A stretch of DNA of 64,000 nucleotides from Dermatophagoides farinae. Its lineage: Eukaryota > Arthropoda > Arachnida > Sarcoptiformes > Pyroglyphidae. The DNA lies in contig NC_134683.1 of assembly GCF_024713945.1 (NCBI RefSeq), forward strand, positions 3,101,501 through 3,165,500, written 5' to 3'. Both the position numbers and the translations under genes were made by a program. Position 1 is the stretch's first letter, and every line of letters starts with the position of its first letter. The notes below the pieces were generated by a model, which was not told the origin of the DNA, made no database searches, and saw nothing but the letters and a program-made list of their open reading frames with translations. Shown one piece after another: positions 48,181-62,600 of the stretch.

Positions 48181-49818
48181 TTTCGGACCCTATACACAGC
48201 AGAAAAAATAAACATATTAATTAGAGCATGAAATGATTAAATCAATCGAATTTTAGATTAAAGGTCAAGAAGATTAATTAAAAAAAAATTAAATGATACA
48301 TGCCATGCTGTATGTATGATTTGATTGACAAAGTTTTTTTCTCTCACTCTCTCTATATGTGCGTGTATGTGTGATCTTGAATAGCAATGAGAGAATCAAC
48401 GACTAAAAATGACTTAAATTGGGTGAAAATCAAACCTCCTTATGAATAAAAAAAAATAAAGAATATTACTTACACGAAAAAAATGTGAAAATTAACAACA
48501 AACAACAAAAACAACAACAAGAAGAAAATAAGATAAACCAATGGGAGAAATATTTGCCCGCACTGTATGTGTGTTGATAGAAAAAATAATTTTTTTAGAA
48601 AATTTAGGCAAAAGAAAAAACTAAAATTAAATTATTTGTCTTGAATACAAGCACAGTGCAGTGTGTGTGTGTTTTTTTTTCTGGTTAATTAATGGAGATG
48701 TACGAAATATATAAGAATAAAAAGAATCGACGGTGACAAACGTTGTTGTCGGATAAGACCAACAAGAATGGCAAATATTTTCTTCTTTTTTTTGATGCTG
48801 CAACAACGACAACAACAACAACCGTTGGTGGCGGCACCGGGCGTTAAATTTCTTTTTCAATGTAATCGGTTATTATCTTTGGTTGGTTGACAGCATCTTT
48901 TGCAACTACAGGATCGTTTGTGATCACAACAACAAGCCATGTAGCCAAAAGATTCATCCAACAACATCTTCGATGGCGACATGATGATTACGGAATATTT
49001 TTCTTTTTTTCTCTCTCTCTTGTTTATTCACGTTGGCATTTTTTGATATAAATGGCAATGGTTTTTCCATAGGCCTAAAAATACCTTTTTTAACCATAAT
49101 GTCTTTCCCATCCCATCATCGAAATCATTAGAATTCAAAGGGACCATTTCATGAATATAAAAATTCTGTCTGTGTTGGCGATGATGTTTCGAAGTGCTAG
49201 CGAAAGAAGATTTCAATTTTTCTTTTAGAACCAATGTTGAGATGTTGCCAATTTTATTTCTATGCTTATACAATTGCAATAGCAGATTGTTGTTTGCATT
49301 TGATCACCGAAGAAGAAAAAGAAGACGACCGTAAACAATTTTGTTTTCTACACAGAAAAAAAATCCAAATCCAATCTAATAAGGATGAAAAGCAAAAACA
49401 AAAAAAATCATACCGGTTCATAATTTTGAATGGCGAGCTATTGTTTGTTTGTTTATTTCAATTTCAATTTCAATTAAAGATGCAACTGTAATACTTAGGC
49501 AATATGAAGAAAGATTCGGTTCACTTCACATTTTTTCTGAACGTTGAACTTTTCAATTTTGTGATCTTGAACATTTCGTTTGTGATTGGATTAAAACGGA
49601 TCATCCGGATTTTAAACATGAATTAAAAAGAAAAAACAAAAACAATGATTTTTTTTTCAATAACAATAACCATACCATATTGATTATAAAAATAGAATCA
49701 TGGAAAAAAAATCAATCATTTTATTCGACAAATCGAATGAATGTTTGTGACAATAATCATCATCATCGTCATTTTATTTATAAATAGATCATTATTATAG
49801 ATGATGATGAAATAGGAT

Positions 49819-49852
<34 letters not shown>

Positions 49853-50477
49853 TCATTTTAAGCCTTTTTCACATGTGAATTTGATTTTGATGACAAGAAA
49901 AAAAACACTCAGATCATCGACATCAAATCATAAGACAAACAAAATGAATGAATAAGAAAAAATTATGATGTACGGAAGCCAGTAAATAAATGAAAATACA
50001 ATGTTCGAATCAAATTTCAAGTCGTAAATTTTTTTTAAATAATAACGTCATTTTTGAACAAACCTCGATTGGTCATCTGTTTTGGCTGTTTTTGTTTTTT
50101 TTTTTTTTGCTTTCCAATGATTATTGAGAGATTTTGTGTTGTCTTTTTTTTTGTATTTTATTTGATGTGTATCTTGTGGTCTCTCTGTACGTGTCCAATA
50201 TATTATTATATTATTATTGCTCATCCGTCATCTGTCTAAATACATTTCACATTTTGATACGTTTTTTCCCAATTATTGAAATCTCTATTTTAATATATTG
50301 TATTATAATAAAATTGATTTCTGGTTCACCCAAATTTTTTTTTTGTTTGTTTGATCACAAACGACCAGCAATTAATAAAAAAAAGACGCACACATCCATA
50401 CATTCCAACATTCGAATACTCGACGTTGGTGTGTGGTTGCTGTGGTATTAAAAACCATATTGACCACAACAACGATA
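48181..50477. other. Divergent intergenic region before PDPK1
   Basis: Low-complexity AT-rich DNA with CA repeats and poly-T; contains 5' UTR exons or promoters of both flanking genes, none identifiable. No gene seen. Confidence 0.55.
49823..49850. repeat. (AC)14 microsatellite
   Basis: Perfect AC dinucleotide run of 14 copies. Confidence 0.9.
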
Positions 50478-52710
50478 ATGGACACTGCCAAACGTTGTGC
50501 CGAAGATTTTGTTTTTCACAGAATCATCGGTGAAGGATCATTCTCAGTTGTAAGTAATTTTTGGATACAAAACGTTTTTTACTATCAATAATAATAATAA
50601 TTTTTTTTGTCAATTCAAATATCCAGGTGTATCTAGCCCGTGATGTTCATACAAAATGTCTATGTGCTGTGAAAGTATGTGAAAAATCACATATTCATCG
50701 TGAAAAGATGCACAAAGCAATTCTTCGGGAGAAACAAATTATGAAATATTTGACCGAAAAACAATCGAAATTTATCATAAAATTATTGTCTACATTTCAA
50801 GATGATACCCGATTATGTATGTACATTTGTTTCAATGCAAAAAAAAAATTCATTCTATTTTTTTTGTTTTTAATCCAATTAGTTTTTGTCCTAAATTATT
50901 GTGTTAATGGTGAACTATTATCCTTTATAAATCAACGTGAAATATTCGATCATAAGGCCACATTATTCTATGCTGCCGAAATTCTTTTAGCTCTTGAACA
51001 TCTTCATCGATATGATATTGTTCATCGGTAAGTTTTGATGATTAATTTTAATTCATTTCATTTTATTAATGATGTTGATTGTTTGATTTTAGTGACCTAA
51101 AACCGGAAAATATATTATTGAATGAAAAAATGCACATACAAATCACTGATTTTGGTTCGGCTTTCTTCCTAAATGATCCAACTGGTGAAAAGAATGATCC
51201 ATTTGATGCCAAATACTCGCAACAACATCGTAGTCGTAAAAATTCATTTGTCGGTACTGCACAATATGTATCGCCAGAAATGTTGACCAATAAAAACATA
51301 ACTGGCATGTGTGATTTATGGGCATGGGCTTGTATGCTATATCAGATGATTACTTCATCGCCACCATTTTCTGGTAGTAATGAATATAGTATATTTCAAA
51401 AGATACAAAATTTAGATTATAAATTTCCGGAAAATTTTCCTGATGATGCAAAAGAATTGATTGAATCAATATTGAAAATAGATCCTACACAACGTCTTGG
51501 TGCCGATGATGATATTAAAAGCAATGATGGTTATATATCGATACGAAATCATAGATTTTTTCATCCATTAAATAATGATTGGAATCTTTTAAATAAACAA
51601 CCACCACAACAATTATTAGCCGTTGCACGTAATGATGTATCAATAGAAGAACTATGCATTGAATTTGAGTCAATGAATTTGGCACCTGGTTTGAATGAGA
51701 AACAAATCACTCGGCTACTTTGTCTTTCATTGCATCAAGAATCTGATTCATTTAAACCTAACAATGCCAACAATTGTGATAATAACAAAACTAATAATAC
51801 AACGTCCATGGTGAACAAACGTAGACACATATTGGATATAACGGCCAAAGAATTTGAAGAACGTTTACGTAAACAAAAAGAAACAAACAAATTTCATCCG
51901 TTTGTTGAGAATAATCTTATTATAAAACAAGGATTGATTGATAAGAAAAAAGGTTTCTTTCCAAGACGTCGTATGTTCCTGTTAACAACTGGGCCACATA
52001 TATATTATGTTGATCCGGCCAATATGGTACTGAAAGGTGAGGTACCATTCTGTAAAGAGATGAGAACTGAAGCGAAAAATTTTCGTAATTTCTATATACA
52101 TGTTGTAAGTATAAAATATATCCATAATTTTTTTTGTTGTTGCCCAAATGATTATCAGATAATTGCTCAATCTTTTTCTTTTTTTTTCTCGTTTTGTTCC
52201 GGCACGCCTCAACCATTATGATATATGATCATCATCATCATCATAATGATAAAAATCTTGGTATAAATATAATAGCCAAACCGAACGTACATTCTCGAAG
52301 ATATAACAAATAATGCACCCGGTTGGTGTGAAATAATTGACGAAGTAAAAAAACATGCCTTACAAGATCAATTAGCCTCCGCTGCTGCTGCTGCTACTAT
52401 CATTGGTGGTGATGAAGATGGCTTACATGTAAATCAACATCATCATCAACAACAATCATCATCATCAACAAAATTACTGGATCAACAACAACAACAACAA
52501 CAGAATATGAATAACGGTCTAATAACAATCAATAATAATATCAATAACAACAACAGTAATATCAATAGCAATAGTACAAATAGTAGTTATATAAAAAAAT
52601 CAAAAAATAGTCTATTTAATTTGAATATTAAAAAAATGACTGTCGTTACGGCCACCAATAACAATAATGCCAACACCGAGAATAGCGGAATTGGTGGTGG
52701 TGGTAATTGA
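50478..52710 (+). CDS. PDPK1: 3-phosphoinositide-dependent protein kinase 1
   Basis: AGC kinase that phosphorylates the activation loop of AKT, S6K and related kinases. Exons 50478-50549, 50627-50816, 50883-51027, 51093-52104 and 52276-52710 close exactly, 617 residues. Kinase domain: glycine loop GEGSFSVVYLARD (interrupted by intron 1), CAVKVCEK lysine, VHRDLKPENILL (Arg codon split by intron 3), ITDFGSAF, and activation segment RKNSFVGTAQYVSPEM, whose serine corresponds to the autophosphorylated Ser241 of human PDK1; HPLNNDW ends the C-lobe. A PH domain follows: KQGLIDKKKGFFPRRRMFLL, TGPHIYYVDPANMVLKGEVP, AKNFRNFYIHV and RTYILEDITNNAPGWCEIID. The protein starts almost at the kinase domain, lacking the roughly 70-residue lead of the human protein, and ends in a poly-Ala/Gln/Asn tail of about 120 residues. 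Confidence 0.94.
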
Positions 52711-53693
52711 GAAAATTGTCATCGTATATAATCTTTATTATCATCATCATCATCATTATTATTATCATCGGTCATTCTGATGGTTATTGTCGTGGGAAGA
52801 AAAAAAAAATTCTATGGAGTAATCAATAAAAGAAAAAGATTCCAATATGCAAGCCCAATGTTTTTTGTTTTGTTTTGTTTTTATTTCGATTCTGTTGAAT
52901 ACAAAAAAAAATGTCACGTAGTATATACAGTGAAAGAAGATGATGATGATGTTTGAAAAACAAAACAAAACTACAATCCTTTGTTCTATAATTTATTTCA
53001 TTCATTATCAATTTGTTTGTTTAAATTTTTTTTTTTTTTTTTTGATTATCACCACTTTTTTTACATGAACACGCAAACACACAAACACAGACATATGTCT
53101 TTACCACACACATCATCATTATATATATATTCGAATCGAATAAACAAAACAAAACAAAATTAGTGGAAATCTGAAATAATAAATTTCGAAATTTTCTATT
53201 TGAATTTAAAACAGAATTGTTTGCCTGTATGTTTTTGTTTTGTTTTTGTTGACCACAATATTATCGCCAAATATGGTCATTATTTTTCCGATGATGATTT
53301 TTCACAATGTTTAATTGTAAACTTTTTTCTTGTGTAGAAACAAATCGTGACAAAATCAAATAAAAGAATAGATCCGGTGATGATTATTATCGATGATGAT
53401 GATGATGATGATGATGATGATAATCAATAGTGATTATCAAATGATGTAGATTATCATCATCATATTTACAACAACAAATGCTACAAAGCATTGATAATTT
53501 TTTTATTTTTAACTTTTGATTACTAATCGAATATGATTAACAAGTGAAAGTGGGTGAAAAAAAAAACAACATTGCAATAAAGGGACAAAAAGGCGACAAA
53601 ACTTTTTTTGAGATTAAAAATTTGTGGATTTATAACAAACACACAAAGTTTATTGTTTGATGATAGCGATGCAATCATCAACTTACACACAAC

Positions 53694-53740
<47 letters not shown>

Positions 53741-53989
53741 GTCGGTATTGTCTTGTCTATCAAGAAAGTAGAAAAAAAAGTCATAATTTTTTTTTATATA
53801 TATGTTTTGAAATTCATTTTCAATTTTACTTGAAAAAAAAATTTACATGTATGCCATGTGAATTCTAAAAAAAGAACAAATTAATATACAAAATCATCAC
53901 CGTTTATCTGTGTCTCTGTCTCTGTTTCTGTTTTTTTTTTTGGCTTTCTGGCGGTATTTCTTGTAAATTAAATCAAATGAAATGACATC
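52711..53989. other. Intergenic between PDPK1 and SARM1
   Basis: AT-rich 3' UTR and promoter space with GAT and CAT trinucleotide runs. No gene seen. Confidence 0.6.
53695..53740. repeat. (CAT)15 microsatellite
   Basis: Perfect trinucleotide run of about 15 copies, the longest CAT/ATC tract noticed here. A complementary-type (GAT)n run lies at about 53,393-53,420, so single-stranded pairing between the two is possible. Confidence 0.88.
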
Positions 53990-56900
53990 ATGATGACACC
54001 AGATGAACAACAACAAGAACGACAACCAACGATACGAAGATATATAAGAACAACGGCCAAGATAAAAAGGCTACAAGAAAAAATTTCAACAACTCATTTC
54101 CATACATCACGATCATCATCATCATTATCAAGTAAGTGTGTGTGAAATGAAAAAAAACGCAAAAAAAATTAAGATTAGACAGATATATAACTCATCATCA
54201 TCATCATCAGCTTGGTGTTATTGAAGATGGAGACATTGAATTTATTTCTTTTGCACATTGAAAAACACACACACATTACATTACATTATTATATGAGCAA
54301 TATGGATTGATGCAAAGACATGCAACCAGTGTGTGTGTGTGTGTCTTTGTGTATGCGAATGTGTTTAATTAATCTTTGTATTCATATATGTCACACACAC
54401 ACACACACATAGAGACACAAAGAAGAATCTTGATTCTTTAGATGCGTATAATCTAAATCTAAGAAAAGAATGATATGAATATGGGTATTGAATGAGTTAT
54501 ACATTTAGATTCATTAACAAACATGCATTCACCCACACACATACACAGAAACAGATCGACAAAAAGAATTCAACTGTCATCATCATCATCATCATCAAAT
54601 GAGAATCATGAATGAAAAAAAAAAATCATAATCATTGTATGATTGTGATTGTGTGTATGTGTGTGTGATCATTTAAATCATCCATCCATCACTAACGATG
54701 ATTATGATCTTTTTTGATTATTCAATTATCCACAAATCGATTGTCCTTACATGTTTTATTTGATTGATACATGTTTATTTGTGAATGTTTATTATATATG
54801 TGATATTTTAATTTACCATCAATTCAATACAATACAATATTTGTAAATCAGAAAAAAAAACAGTAAAAAAAAAAATAGGCAACAATCATTCTTCATCGCC
54901 ATCGTCGACTACTAAAACAATGAAAAAGGCATTTAAATCGGTATTCACTAGTGGAGTTGGCGGTGGCGGTAGTACTGGCAAAATCATCACGAAGAATGCC
55001 GAATTTGATGAACAACAACAACAACAACAATCAGGTTCAATTCTTTTTTGTTTGTTTGTTTGTTTTGCTTTGTTTTAAAATTCAATTCAAATTATTCGAA
55101 TATTTTTTTTCTTGTTCATTGTTGTTGTTGTTGATCAATTGATTTTTTCATTTCTCACTTTGTATACTTGTTACTGGAGATGATTCAAAACCACAGGAAA
55201 TTGATGATAATAATAACAACAACAACAACAACAATGATTGAATGAGAACAAACAAATTCTTTTTAAGAATTCTTTTGTTGAAAAAATCGTTTCTTCTACA
55301 AGCTAACTTTCTTCTATCTTTATTCGGGTTGTTTACATTATCGCTATATTTAGTTAGGTTATGTTATATCACACAAACATACACACACACACAAAGCACA
55401 GTAATTCTTGAGCAATGTAGACATCTTCTTTTTCGGAAATTCATGTTGCGTTTCATGTGTCTTTACCGCTACTTGAATTTTAAAGAAAAAAAAATAACAT
55501 ACTTATGTGAAAATGCCTCGATGATGATGATCGAGAACCGTCTCAACATCAACAACTCGAAAAAAACACTTGTAGAACTTGTGAAGTAAAAGTAAAAAAC
55601 CAACGTTTATTACGTTGAAAGAATCGGGAGGTTTTTTTTGGACACCAAATGAGTGTGTGTGTGTTGTAGAGGACAAAGAAAATTCTGTTTGTTATTAAAA
55701 TTGATTTTTTTTTTTGATTGATTTGTGTAATTTTTAATTTTGTAATTCTTCTTATTCCATGTTGTAGATTTAAATGATCAACAATCAAACGAAACGCCAA
55801 TCAGCATTATTGAATGTAATAGTGATTCGGAATCTCCAACACGATTTTATAATAATAATAAATCAAATCCAAAATCGTCAAAATCATCAACACCTGAACC
55901 AAGAATGAAAAATTCGGATAGAATTTCCGAAATCTATTCACGACAGGTAATTAAACATTTTTTTGTGTTGTTGTTGTTGATGCATTCTATTAATTAAATT
56001 ATTATCTATTTAGCTATCTTCATCGGCAAATAAATCCAATTTTCTTAAACATTCATCGAATAGCCGTAAATCTAGCCTTGATCAGGCATTTGATTTTGAT
56101 AATAATAACAACAACAATGATAATGCCGGCAGTACAGTGATTGTACAACCAGCTGATAGTGATGGTGAAGATTCTTCATCACCATCAACATCACCACCAC
56201 CATCTTCATCATCATCAGCATTACAATCGATTCCAGTTGAAAGATCAAATGTTATATCACCAATATCGAAATCAAAACATCGTCTATTATCATCATCGGA
56301 TGCATTTAAAGCACAAAAATCAGCCACATCAAATCAAGAGATGCGTATGCTTATGTCGAATGATTCAAAAATTGCTGAAAAAAGTTCCATTTCTGCAATG
56401 AAAGCTAAAATGGAAGGAAATGGATTTGCAGCAGCTAAAATGATTGCAGCAAAAGAAGATCATAAACAAATACAGATTGGTGATACGGTTATGAAAACAC
56501 AATCATCATCGAAATCAAGTTCAGCATCAATGACAATGTCATCATCATCCACTACTACCGCAGACAATATGATTGGATTTGGTTCAGAGAAAAGTTCTTC
56601 ACGTTCAGGTTTATTATCATCCAGTAGTCGTAGTAAAGCACTTGGTCATCATCCTTTCAATCTATCATCAGCTAGTTCAAAATTGACTGAATTAATACAA
56701 TCAATGTCGCCGAAAATGTTAACATTTTCTAGTGAAGTTGATATGGAATTTGATGAATTAAGTTCTATTGCTAAAACATTTAAAAGTCCAATCATATCGA
56801 AAACAGAATCGATCAATATGAAAGGATCAATGAATAAATTGGAAAACAAAATGTTGAATCTATGTAAAGAATTGGTTCAAAATCGAAATAATGTTGACAT

Positions 56901-59647
56901 ATTGCTTATGATGACTGATATGATTAGAAAAGCCTGGTCAGTACCACAATGTGGTTATGATCTTGGATTTAACATGTCCAAAACAATTCGAGAAACCGGA
57001 GCAATAGAAGCATTACTATGTAACATTGAATCTGATGATGAATGGAAGGTACAATTTTCAAGTGCTCAATTACTCGAACAATGTTTGGTTTCAGAAAATC
57101 GAGATTATGTTGTTGAACATGGTCTAGAGAAAGTGGTTTGTACGGCCAAAGAATGTGTGAATAAAAAACAACCAGACGAAGTGGTTGTCGGTGTTGGTAT
57201 ACTGGAACATTTATTTAAACATTCAGAAAATACATGTAAAGAAGTGATTAAACTAAATGGACTTGAAACAATTCTTTATGAATGTCGAAGTACAAATATT
57301 GAAACATTAAGACATTGTGCATCAGCATTGGCTAATCTTAGTCTATATGGTGGACCAGATAGCCAAGAATCGATGATCAAATTGAAAGCAGCCATGTGGT
57401 TATTTCCATTGGCTTTCCATAATAATGATAATATCAAATATTATGCCTGTTTAGCTATTACGGTACTTGTTGCTAATCAAGAACTTGAAGCTGAAGTTAT
57501 CAAATCCGGTACTCTTGATCTTTGTGAACCATTCGTTATGTCACATAATCCGGAAGAATTTGCAAAAAGTTCAATATCACATATACATGGTCAATCAAAA
57601 AATTGGCTAGCCAGATTAGTACCGGTATTGATGAGCAAACGTGAAGAGGCAAGAAGTTTGGCAGCATTCCATTTTGCTATGGAAGCTTGGATCAAAAAAA
57701 CTCAGGAACAAGCCGAGGTAAAATGATCAATGAAAATTTAAAAAAAAATGTGATTTAATTGTTCTTTTTCCACATAGATATTCAGGGAAATAAATGCAGT
57801 AAATGCATTGAAAAAAGTAGCCAGTTGTCCAAATGCAATTGCATCCAAATATGCAGCACAAGCATTACGTTTGATTGGTGAAGAAGTTCCACATAAATTA
57901 TCACAACAGGTACCATTATGGACAATTGAAGATGTTAAAGAATGGGTCAAACAGGTTTGTCATATTGTGTTTCATTTCAGAAATCCACATTAAATAATTT
58001 CTATAAATAAAACCTATATAGATTGGTTTTGGATTATTTTGTCAAGAATTTGAAAAAAGTCGCGTTGATGGTGACATATTATTACAGCTCAATGAACATA
58101 TGTTACATGATGATATTGGTATTAAAAATGGAATATTACGTAAACGTTTTATGCGTGAATTAGCCAATCTTAAACAGATAACCGATTATTCAAGTTGTGA
58201 TCCAACAAATTTGGCTGCAATATTAAGTAATCTAGGTCCAGAATATACAAGATATACATATTCATTATTACATGGTGGTATTGATAAAAATACATTGACC
58301 GTAGCGACTGATGATATACTTATTGCTGAATGTAATATCGATAATACAATACATCGAATGAAAATATTGTTAGCAGTTGAAAGTATGTTTCATTCATTCA
58401 ATCATTCATTCATCCATTTTTTTTTGTTACCGAAATTGACATGTTAAATTTTTTAGATTTAAAAAAATGTCAACCAATAGTTGATTCAAGCAAAGATGAC
58501 AATGATCCAGATAAAACGTTAGACGTTTTCATTAGTTATCGACGATCAAATGGTTCACAACTTGCGAGGTAAAAGCGACACCAAAGTTTTGTCTTGTTTG
58601 ATATCATATATATAATTTTTAATCTGATTAACGGTTTTTTTCCCTTTGTTCATTTTTCTTTTTCTTTTTTTTTGTTTGCTACATCACCACTCTCTAATAA
58701 TCTACTTATAAAATGGAATTAATATCATTTCTTGTGTGTGTGCGCGATGTACGATGTTGTTAGCTTATTAAAAGTCCATTTACAATTGCGTGGATTTTCC
58801 GTTTTTTTGGATGTTGAACGTTTAGAAGCCGGTAAATTTGATAATAATCTATTGAATAGTATTCGACAAGCGAAACATTTTCTATTGGTTCTCACGCCAA
58901 ATGCATTGGATCGTTGTATTAATGATGATGAACAAAAGGACTGGGTTCATCGGGTATGTATGTGTGTGTGTGTGTATTATATTAAACTTAAATGTTAATG
59001 CCAAACATTCGACTTTATACCTTTATTTTTCTCCACCCGAAAATCAATCAATCAATCAATTGATTGTATAGAAGAAAAAAATCCCCCTACATCTCCCTTG
59101 TAAAAAAAATAACCACAAAAAATTTAGACAGATTATCCAGCCACTAACTATTCATTCTTATTTTTTTTTCTGTATATTTTTTTTCTCAATAGGAAATTGC
59201 ACAAGCACTACTGACCAAATGCAATATAATACCCATAATGGAATCATTTCAATGGCCAGAACCGGATCAATTACCCGATGATATTAAGCCAATTTGCCAT
59301 TTTAACGGCATAAGGTTGGTGGTGGTGGTGATATAAATCATCCATCATGAAATTGGTTTGGTTTTCATTTTTTTTTGTTTTTTTCTCCCACTAGATGGAT
59401 ACATGATTATCAAGAAGCTTGTGTTGATAAACTTGAAAGGTTTATGCGTGGTGAATATCAAAATAGTAAACAATCACAAGATTGTTGTTCTGGATCATTA
59501 ACTGGTAGTATTAGTGGATCACATCGTTATGGTCTACCACATGGATTACCACCAACGCCCAATACACCGGGTATTAGATCTCCAAGTCAACAAAGACGTA
59601 GCTGTTCAGTTGATAATGTACGCCATCAACAATCATCAAATGATTAA
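53990..59647 (+). CDS. SARM1: SARM1: ARM-SAM-SAM-TIR NAD+ hydrolase
   Basis: Executor of axon degeneration through TIR-catalysed NAD+ cleavage. Exons 53990-54131, 54879-55034, 55768-55946, 56014-57717, 57778-57954, 58022-58382, 58457-58568, 58764-58953, 59193-59314 and 59395-59647 close exactly, 1,131 residues. A Ser/Asn/Gln-rich N-terminus of roughly 380 residues precedes ARM repeats ([13 protein letters not shown] to about residue 727; e.g. [16 protein letters not shown]). SAM1 begins [18 protein letters not shown]2 [83 protein letters not shown] and [14 protein letters not shown]. The Glu of VHRE, equivalent to catalytic Glu642 of human SARM1, is intact and is the first codon of exon 10 (about residue 1,008). 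First three exons are the least certain; donor 2 (CAG then GTTCAA) is weak. Confidence 0.92.
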
Positions 59648-62600
59648 AATTATGAAATCCATATAAAGCCGATCAAACCAGAAGTGCCACTCCTCCTTGT
59701 TCTCCACCTCTTCCGTCCAGCATTTTTATTTCATTTCAATTTAGTTTTTTCTTTTTTTTGTTGTTGTTGTTGTTATTTTCATCTTTATTATTATTTAGGT
59801 TGTCCCATTGTGAAACGATTTTGAATTTTAATTCATTATTATTGTTGTCGTTGTTGTTGTTGTTATCATTGTCTTTATTGACTGTGTGTGTGTATGCGAT
59901 GACAACAGAATCCTAATGATGATAATAGTGATGAATGAAATAGAATTAACATATTCTTACCATCTGGATCGGGTTTTTTTTCCTATATTCGTTTCAAAAC
60001 AACAGGGATTGTCATCACCATCATCATCATCATTACATTTGTATTCAAAGCGCAGCAGAATTTCCATTGTGGTTTTTCTTGTTTTCAAAAAAAAAAAAAA
60101 AAAATTCATTCATTTGTCCTTTTTTATTCGTTGTGTTCTTGTTTCATTGTATACTGTTTGTTGTTGTTGTTGTCGATGATGATGATGATGATTATAGTTT
60201 TACGAATGACAATTTATTCTTGTATTTTTTTCTGGACAAAATGATTACGATGATAATAAATATTTATGAGCAATCAGAAATAAAAAAAAACCACAAACAA
60301 ATGCATTACTTGATTGATGATTGAATTTCAAATTTTTGATTACAAACCAACCAATTTCGGTGATTACACACACACATTTGGGTGCATATATACGCTATTT
60401 ATGAACATTTGGATTTTTTTTTCGAAAAAAAAGGTAAAATTGTCCAAATATAAAAAAAAAGATAAATTTGAAATTGGAAAGAAAATTGAAAAGTTTTGTC
60501 AACTTGTTTATCAACAAAAAAAAAAAAAAAAAAAAATACAATGGCCATTTTTTTCCTCCCCATCATTAAAACAATCAAGATGATGATGATGATGATGACG
60601 ATGTAGTTTTTTTTCCACAATGCAAACAGATTTTCTCATCCGAACAATTGTTATTTTCTTGTTTTGTTTTATTTAATTTCATCAACAACAACAACAACAA
60701 CAACAAACAGCAACAACAACAACAAACAGCAACAATGATTATGTGGAAACATTTTTTTAATTAATTTCAATTTTGTCGTTTTTCTTTTTTCTTTTTGTTT
60801 TTTTTTTCGTCAAAATAATTTTCATCATCATCATCATCATCATTATTATTTTTCTTTTTTTTGTCGAAAAGTAAAATGGTAATTTTGTTATCTTTTATCG
60901 ACAATCTTTTTTTTCGTGGATTATCCATGCTTATTGTTGTTGTTGTCGTCGTCGTTGTTGTTGTTTTTCCACTGTGACAATCATCATCATCATCATCATA
61001 ATAATCATAATTTTAGACTATAAAAAATAATAACAACAACAACAACCACTATGTGTTTTGTTTATCGTTGAAGAAAAATTGTTTATTTGCATAACATTTG
61101 TTCACTCATCATCATCATCATTATCAAAGTTGTCATTTGACTTAAAGAATTTTTTTTTTTTACTCTCTCAGTCTTTTCATCATCAAATTGAATAATTTGT
61201 CCATTTCAGCAAACGTAGCCCCCATAGTCTTGGGAACTAAACAAAAAAAAAATTCCAGTCAACTACCTTATAGCTGCCGGTGGTGGTGGTTGTTGTGTAT
61301 CTTCTCGATTCTCACAACATATATAGTGATGATGATCAAAAAAAAAAACATATTCGTCATCATAAAAGGAAAAAAAATTGAAAAATCCATCCATAACATC
61401 CATATATCTACGAGATAGTCAACGAAAAAAAATTTTTCCATTCGTTGGTAGAAATGGTCTGGCAAATAATGGAAATAATCTGTCTATATCTCATCATCAT
61501 CATCATCGTCATCATCGTCATAGTAGTTAATTATATGCTGCAACAGACACAAACAGCAAAGATAGAAAAAAAAAAAACGTATTCGTACTATACATAGTGC
61601 ATTAGTATAGATATATGAAGAATAAGGATCCATTTTTTTTTTGGCCATTTGTTTCCTATTTTCACAAAAAGGAATGACAAAAAAAAAGAAAATTTTTTTT
61701 TTTCATTGAATTGACAAATTGTGATTGCCAGCCATCCAGCCATCCATCCATCTATCCATCCATCCATCCAAACAGCAGCTATAGCCTCTCTCTCTCTCTT
61801 GCAATGGTTGTCAGCTCAATGATGATGATGATGGTGATGATGGTTATGTTTTGTGTGTAGGACGACGCCATTATAGGACCAGTTTTTGGGTTTTTTTTCC
61901 TACTTTTTCACTATTCTAACCATCATAGTGAAAAAACAAAACTCGATTTCTATCTGATGATGATGATGATGATGAAATCAAATAATCTTCAAATGGCATC
62001 TCATAAATGATGATGATGGCGATGGTGATGGCGATATTTTTGCATGGATGGTTTGATTCTCACACAAACTCAATGGCTTTGTTGTTCTTTCATTGTTTTT
62101 TGTTCTCATTCATTTTTTCATTCACTATAACCTTAGCCTTGAGATAATATACATGGCCTTTCCCTTTTTATAAACTAGTAGTTTTTTTTTCTTCTTCTCT
62201 ATCCATCAACAACAATACAGAAAACTGGGTTCTGTGACAATTGTCAAGAATCAAACCAAAAAAAAAAAAAAATGTGTAAAAATATAGATCATCATAATCG
62301 AAAGTGAGTCAGTCAGTCGTTATAGAGAATTTTTTTTCAATCATTGTGTTATTGATTTTGAAGAATCCAAAAGTCAAAAAAAAAGATGGATTTTTGGTTC
62401 ATTTTTTTTTTTGGTTCACAATCATATCATCATTGAAAGAAAATTGTTCGGGTGTTTCACTATGAACAAACAACACAACCCATACTGACTGACTTTGTGA
62501 ATGTAATTTTTAAGACTTGATGATCCTCTCATCATTCAATCAAAGGAACAACAAAACGAAATACAAAAAAATACAAAATAGAAAAAAGTTCAACCGACTT

